In this document: one piece after another, positions 62,301-64,000 of the stretch | Layout: each line of letters begins with the position of its first letter | Numbering within the stretch: position 1 is the first letter of the stretch | Source of the DNA: Asterias rubens | Taxonomy: Eukaryota > Echinodermata > Asteroidea > Forcipulatida > Asteriidae | Assembly: GCF_902459465.1 (NCBI RefSeq) | Contig: NC_047068.1 | Location: 21,661,195 to 21,725,194 of the forward strand | Direction of reading: 5' to 3' | DNA length: 64,000 nucleotides | Program-made: the position numbers and the translations under genes | Notes under the pieces: generated by a model | What the model saw: the letters and a program-made list of their open reading frames with translations, nothing else | Told to the model about the DNA's origin: nothing | Database searches by the model: none

Positions 62301-63625
62301 GTGCGGGAGAACGGCTTCTCGGATCAGCGTCAAGTGAGGGCAGGTCTCGTCGAGGCCGTAGGTAGGTGACATTCCTTCATACTCTCGGTACTGTGTAGAT
62401 CACGCATGTCAGACTTCCTCTTTTCAGCTGATTTCCTCGTTTGGGGTTTCGATTTTCCTCGTTGTTTTTCTCTTCACATTCTGTGTACATAAGTATAGGA
62501 ATATTATCTTTTCCTCTTTTTTTCTTGCCCGATTTTCTCTTTTCCTCTTTTTTTTTCATGGATAGTCTCACATGCCTGGTAGATGAATTCAACCATGATA
62601 TTGGGGTGGCATGGCCAAAGGGATAACACCAAACTCAAGCTCTGGTGTTTCTTATCAGCAGAGTGTGGGTTTTGAATCCCGGTCTTGACACTTGTGTCCT
62701 TAAGCAAGACACTTGACTATTATTTCTGCGTCCTTTGGATTGTACGTGAAACAGTAGGTCCTGTTTGTTGTGTAATACACGTAAAAGAACTTAGTGCACT
62801 TATCATAAAGAGAAGGGGTTTGCCCCGGTTTTCATGGTTTGATAGGCAGCATATTGCACTATGGGTGGAAAGATAGACAGTTTAGTTTATCTCTTTTTAC
62901 ACTCATGGCCAATTTATACAAAAATTGTTTAAATACAAAAATATTTTACATATAACAAATGTACAGTATATCACCATTGGAAGCTAAACCTTTTTAATCT
63001 TTGTAGGAAGCCGAGGTCTTGCTCAGCAGCCTCTCTGCGTAGCCGCTCCGGTGACGATCATTCCACAGGTTTCCGAGAGGAGAGTGAGACCAAGACGAAC
63101 TCAATGGCCAATGGCAGCGTCCGCTCTCTACCGGAGAGCAATAAGAAGAGTAAAGCGCAGGCCGTCACTGCACCCAGCAATGTTGTGGTAAGATTGTTGA
63201 TGGGAGCTTCAAATAACACTCACTTCCCAGACAATATTCCAAAACGATACATTTTACATGAAAAAAAAAACCCCTGCAGTCGATTTGCCCGCAAACAAAT
63301 ACCAACGGTTGTTAATTTTCTTTTGACGTAGGAACTGTTCCAGCAGGGTGATGTTAAGCCGATCATGCCCCCACTCGTACTGAAAGAGACCCCACCCAGC
63401 ACCGCATCCGCTGAGGACAGCAATGGTCGCAGTACCGCGTCTCCACACGGTGTGGATATCGAGGGGTCAATGACCTCTGATCAGCACCCCTTGGCAGGAG
63501 GGAAAGGATCAGTAAAATCCAATAAGTCCGTCGGCAGCGAGGGAAAGGGGTCGACCGTGGACAGACTCGTGGTCAGCGGACTGCAGGAGACGGCAATCGA
63601 TGATGGTGGATGTGAGTTGTTGTAA
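47313..63625 (+). CDS. MGRN1: E3 ubiquitin ligase, mahogunin/RNF157 family
   Basis: RING-type E3 ligase; the vertebrate relatives ubiquitinate targets such as TSG101 in endosomal trafficking. Thirteen exons: 47313-47400, 50894-51012, 52345-52442, 53873-53992, 55638-55755, 56529-56756, 58095-58212, 59563-59610, 59796-59875, 61626-61716, 62298-62361, 63007-63187 and 63332-63625. All have GT-AG borders and consistent phase, giving about 548 aa (human MGRN1 is of similar length). MGG at the N-terminus fits myristoylation. The conserved N-terminal domain includes INASSAYRYPPK, MGGQRFDTP, YLFGENSDLNYL and KPLKQKQMVDGVYYMLQEI. The RING finger is at 272-310 (C272, C275, C287, H289, C293, C296, C307, C310), followed by FRALLQIRAL. 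The tail is Ser/Arg-rich with VPAGYEAIPLGEALNG. The PSAP TSG101-binding motif of mammalian MGRN1 is not seen. The end is uncertain: a GTGAGT donor overlaps the last codons. Confidence 0.93.
47585..47865 (-). repeat. MITE family C, truncated copy
   Basis: Starts AGCCATGGACACTTTCGG and shares, on the complement, AACACATGTCATGACACGGC and ATTACCTTCTGTAAA-like blocks with 60553-60906. It lies in MGRN1 intron 1. Confidence 0.75.
48272..48391. repeat. MITE family B, right-end fragment
   Basis: CTTTTCAAAGACCAACTCGT and GATCCAAG, then GGTTCCTTTA: the last part of the hairpin family. It lies in MGRN1 intron 1. Confidence 0.8.
48925..49045 (-). repeat. MITE family A, fragment
   Basis: TGGTAATGAGCAAAGGAGAG, CTGTTGATGGT and GACTCCCTCTGAAGT are internal family A blocks; both ends are missing. 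Confidence 0.75.
49128..49680. repeat. hairpin satellite, about 8 units of 65-75 bp
   Basis: Each unit has CCTAGGATGGTTGAGGCATT, then its near-complement CCTCAACCATCCTAGG, then an A-rich spacer with ATACATGTTAACTG. Units begin near 49205, 49270, 49340, 49413, 49479, 49550 and 49605. Every unit can form a short stem-loop. At about 49413 the loop reads AAGGAAATGCCTC, the reverse complement of its neighbours. It lies in MGRN1 intron 1. Confidence 0.9.
49732..50850 (-). mobile_element. degraded non-LTR retrotransposon reverse transcriptase
   Basis: On the complement, 50794-50537 gives WRVANISPIFKKGDKS and, after a frame change, 50519-49872 gives VDAIVLDFSKAFDQVPYQRL, SGVPQGTVLGPL and LFADDCLI, the core reverse-transcriptase blocks of Jockey/CR1-type elements. 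A further frame change leads to a C-terminal part down to 49732. The frameshifts make it inactive. It lies antisense in MGRN1 intron 1. Confidence 0.9.
51185..51570. repeat. repeat family J, copy 2
   Basis: Shares CCATGACATGAATCC, GTGAAAATCACAGAG and TTTCTCAAAAACTACAA-like blocks with 30284-30760. It lies in MGRN1 intron 2. Confidence 0.55.
51721..51878. repeat. fold-back element, about 72-bp arms
   Basis: GAATCAAAGTG … AACTAGTGGTTTAAACCC … GATAATTTTACC is followed, after about 13 bases, by its inverted copy ending CACTTTGATTC. There are a few mismatches. It lies in MGRN1 intron 2. Confidence 0.9.
52480..52615. repeat. MITE family F, partial copy
   Basis: GCAAAAATTGAGTGGGGCAC, TAATTTTGTCTGGTAACC and a decayed right end. 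It follows MGRN1 exon 3. Confidence 0.65.
52790..53185 (+). mobile_element. tRNA-derived SINE
   Basis: The head has GGTTTGAGTCCCG (B-box-like) after CAGAGTGTA, the body CAAGACACTTAACCATGATG and AGAAGGGGTTTGCCC, and the tail GAGCGCTATTCTGAAGCC then (ATT)n, similar to a CR1/L2 LINE 3' end. It lies in MGRN1 intron 3. Confidence 0.8.
54040..54423 (+). mobile_element. MITE family A, copy 9
   Basis: Left end AGACACTCGACACTATTGGT, right end AATAGTGTCCACTGCCT then TTAA. It lies in MGRN1 intron 4. Confidence 0.85.
54430..54810. repeat. repeat family K with an A-rich insertion
   Basis: AGGCCTGATACTTCACAAAG, then CATTGCCTTGATGCCCCGTG and TGGCCCTTTACCAAGGAGAA; shared with 59988-60165 and about 37685-37800. 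The family is unclassified. Confidence 0.55.
55784..55970. repeat. MITE family F, near-complete copy
   Basis: Left CCAATTTCATAAAGCTGTTT, right GCTTAATGAAATTGGGCTC; TTAGTGGGGCATCAG and TTTTGGCTGGTAAACTG inside. A fragment follows at about 56206-56256. Confidence 0.8.
56303..56470. repeat. MITE family H, copy 2
   Basis: AGCCCGGTTCATACTTGTGA at the left and the complement of GTATGAACCGGGCTTTA at the right; GTTGACGTCACATCTCAG inside. It ends about 60 bp before MGRN1 exon 6. Confidence 0.8.
56765..57128 (-). mobile_element. full-length tRNA-derived SINE, minus strand
   Basis: The complement begins with TGGCTGAGTGG (A box of Leu/Ser-type tRNAs) and CACTTGTGTCCCTGAGCAAG, and ends AAGCGCTACAAAAACTTATT then (ATT)n. 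It follows MGRN1 exon 6 by about 10 bp, so its tail abuts the splice donor. Confidence 0.8.
57128..57250 (+). mobile_element. SINE head fragment, plus strand
   Basis: CAGCAGAGTGTGGGTTCGAA and TGGCACTTGTGCCCTTGAGC. It is head-to-head with the preceding minus-strand SINE. Confidence 0.7.
57534..57913 (+). mobile_element. MITE family A, copy 10
   Basis: Left end GGACTGTTGGTAATTGTCAA (decayed), right end AATAGTGTCCACTGCCT then TTAA. It lies in MGRN1 intron 6. Confidence 0.85.
58095..59610 (+). CDS. MGRN1: MGRN1 exons 7 and 8: RING finger
   Basis: Exon 7 (58095-58212) gives CVICMSDARDTLILPC, RHLCLCSTC and an acidic lead-in; exon 8 (59563-59610) gives ADSLRYQASCCPICRA. The split falls within the RING and all eight zinc ligands are present. 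The intron between holds a full family A MITE. Loss of either exon would remove E2 binding. Confidence 0.93.
58637..59023 (-). mobile_element. MITE family A, full copy 11, inverted, TTAA flanks
   Basis: TTAA, then AGGCAGTGGACACTATTGGT; right end AATAGTGTCCACTGTCT then TTAA. It sits in the intron that splits the MGRN1 RING domain. Confidence 0.9.
59988..60165. repeat. repeat family K, copy 2
   Basis: GGCCTGATACTTCATGGATG, CATTGCCTTGGTGCCCTTTA and GGGTGCCCTTTACCAAGAAG. Confidence 0.55.
60553..60906 (+). mobile_element. MITE family C, full copy with TTAA flanks
   Basis: TTAA, then AAGCCATTATACACTTTC; right end GAAAGTGTATAATGGC then TTTAA. It shares internal AACAAACCTGTGAAAATTTA with family A but has different termini, so it is a related second family. 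Confidence 0.85.
60907..61100 (+). mobile_element. tRNA-derived SINE, partial
   Basis: CACCAGACTCAAGCTCTGGT, CAGAGTGTGGGTTTGAGTCC and CATTGTACTTGTGTC; the body is diverged. It begins where the family C MITE ends. Confidence 0.75.
61260..61475 (+). mobile_element. CR1/L2-type LINE 3' tail
   Basis: Encodes NQFETQLKSHLSSDAL then a stop, like the final LINE residues (FKSxLKTHL), followed by GTAAAGCGC, TGAAATGCGCTATTTACG and an A/T-rich tail. It lies in MGRN1 intron 9. Confidence 0.6.
62620..62880 (+). mobile_element. tRNA-derived SINE
   Basis: CACCAAACTCAAGCTCTGGT, GGGTTTTGAATCCCGG, AAGCAAGACACTTGACTATT and AGAAGGGGTTTGCCCCGG. It lies in MGRN1 intron 11. Confidence 0.8.
63332..63625 (+). CDS. 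MGRN1: MGRN1 terminal exon (or penultimate if spliced on)
   Basis: The acceptor TTTTGACGTAG opens 98 codons ending TAA at 63623-63625. The tail is Ser/Gly/Lys-rich with two DxxxGGxGSxKS-like stretches. Five codons before the stop, GGATGTGAGT forms a strong splice donor; if used, the last residues CELL are replaced by an exon beyond this window. Confidence 0.75.
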   Translation, partial: ELFQQGDVKPIMPPLVLKETPPSTASAEDSNGRSTASPHGVDIEGSMTSDQHPLAGGKGSVKSNKSVGSEGKGSTVDRLVVSGLQETAIDDGGCELL

Positions 63626-63690
63626 ATTGTTCTTCTAACGATGTTTGTAAACAAAATAATTTACACTGGAAGAGACTGTATAATGTTGTT

Positions 63691-63865
63691 TTAAGGCACT
63701 GTACACTATTGGTAGTTACTCAAAATAATTGTTAGCATAAACTTACTTGGTAACGAGCAATGGAGAGCTGTTGATTGTATAAAACATTGTGAGAAACGGT
63801 TCCCTCTGGAGTAATGTAGTTATTGAGAAAGAGGTAATTTCTCACTAAAATATTTAAATCTACAG
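63691..63865 (-). repeat. MITE family A, truncated copy 12, inverted
   Basis: TTAAGGCACTGTACACTATT at the left, then GCAATGGAGAGCTGTTGAT and ACATTGTGAGAAACGGTTCC. It is broken on the right by a LINE fragment. Confidence 0.85.
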
Positions 63866-64000
63866 AAACCGGTCATGCAGCGTTACTGCTCCTATTCTCT
63901 GGAATAATCTCCCCCATCACATTCATTCTATCTTCTCCTTTAAATCATACAGAAGTACCCTAAAAACCCATCTCTTATGTGAATACAGCATTAATTACCT
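63866..64000 (+). mobile_element. CR1/L2-type LINE C-terminal fragment, cut by the window end
   Basis: Encodes SVTAPILWNNLPHHIHSIF and SFKSYRSTLKTHLLCEYS, matching the APRLWNSLP … FKSxLKTHL end of CR1/L2 elements. Confidence 0.75.

Overview
The window is animal nuclear DNA. Genes are split into short exons by GT-AG introns of up to several kb, and the introns and intergenic DNA are packed with short inverted-repeat transposons, tRNA-derived SINEs, LINE fragments and simple repeats. An NR3-type nuclear receptor (estrogen-related receptor class), POLDIP3, UBALD and MGRN1/RNF157 together indicate a bilaterian. The mix of short TTAA-flanked elements and tRNA-derived SINEs with LINE-like tails suggests a marine deuterostome, most likely an echinoderm such as a sea star. 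That placement is inference from pattern recognition, not a database match.

Four protein genes were assembled by hand from splice sites and reading-frame phase. (1) 270-4762, minus strand: an estrogen-related-receptor-like nuclear receptor, 6 exons and 483 aa, with a canonical DNA-binding domain, a divergent ligand-binding domain and an N-terminal region built from an in-frame minisatellite. (2) 9053-24554, plus strand: POLDIP3/SKAR, 8 exons and 478 aa. (3) 43852-44682, minus strand: a UBALD-family protein, 3 exons and 133 aa. (4) 47313-63625, plus strand: MGRN1/RNF157-type RING E3 ligase, 13 exons and about 548 aa. Genes 1 and 2 are divergent over a 4.3 kb gap, 2 and 3 are convergent across about 19 kb of gene-poor DNA, and 3 and 4 are divergent over 2.6 kb. 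The four genes act in unrelated processes (transcription, mRNA export/translation, ubiquitin-like binding, ubiquitination), and I see no evidence that they form a functional cluster.

The rest is mainly repeats. There are about 13 copies of one TTAA-flanked MITE family, 4 copies of a second TTAA family that is one long hairpin, and several smaller MITE families. There is one LINE (RTE-like) with an uninterrupted reverse-transcriptase frame of over 600 codons in POLDIP3 intron 1, plus degraded LINE pieces at about 26.7, 29.6-30.2, 49.7-50.8, 61.3 and 63.9 kb. Several tRNA-derived SINEs are present. Unusual local structures include an 11-bp satellite (3008-3393), a hairpin satellite with one flipped unit (49128-49680), a 69-bp tandem array that looks SINE-derived (15856-16131) and long perfect or near-perfect palindromes.

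I found no CRISPR array, prokaryotic operon, rRNA or convincing functional tRNA. The most notable items are the divergent receptor and the fold-back repeat structures; nothing here is clearly a new multi-gene system.
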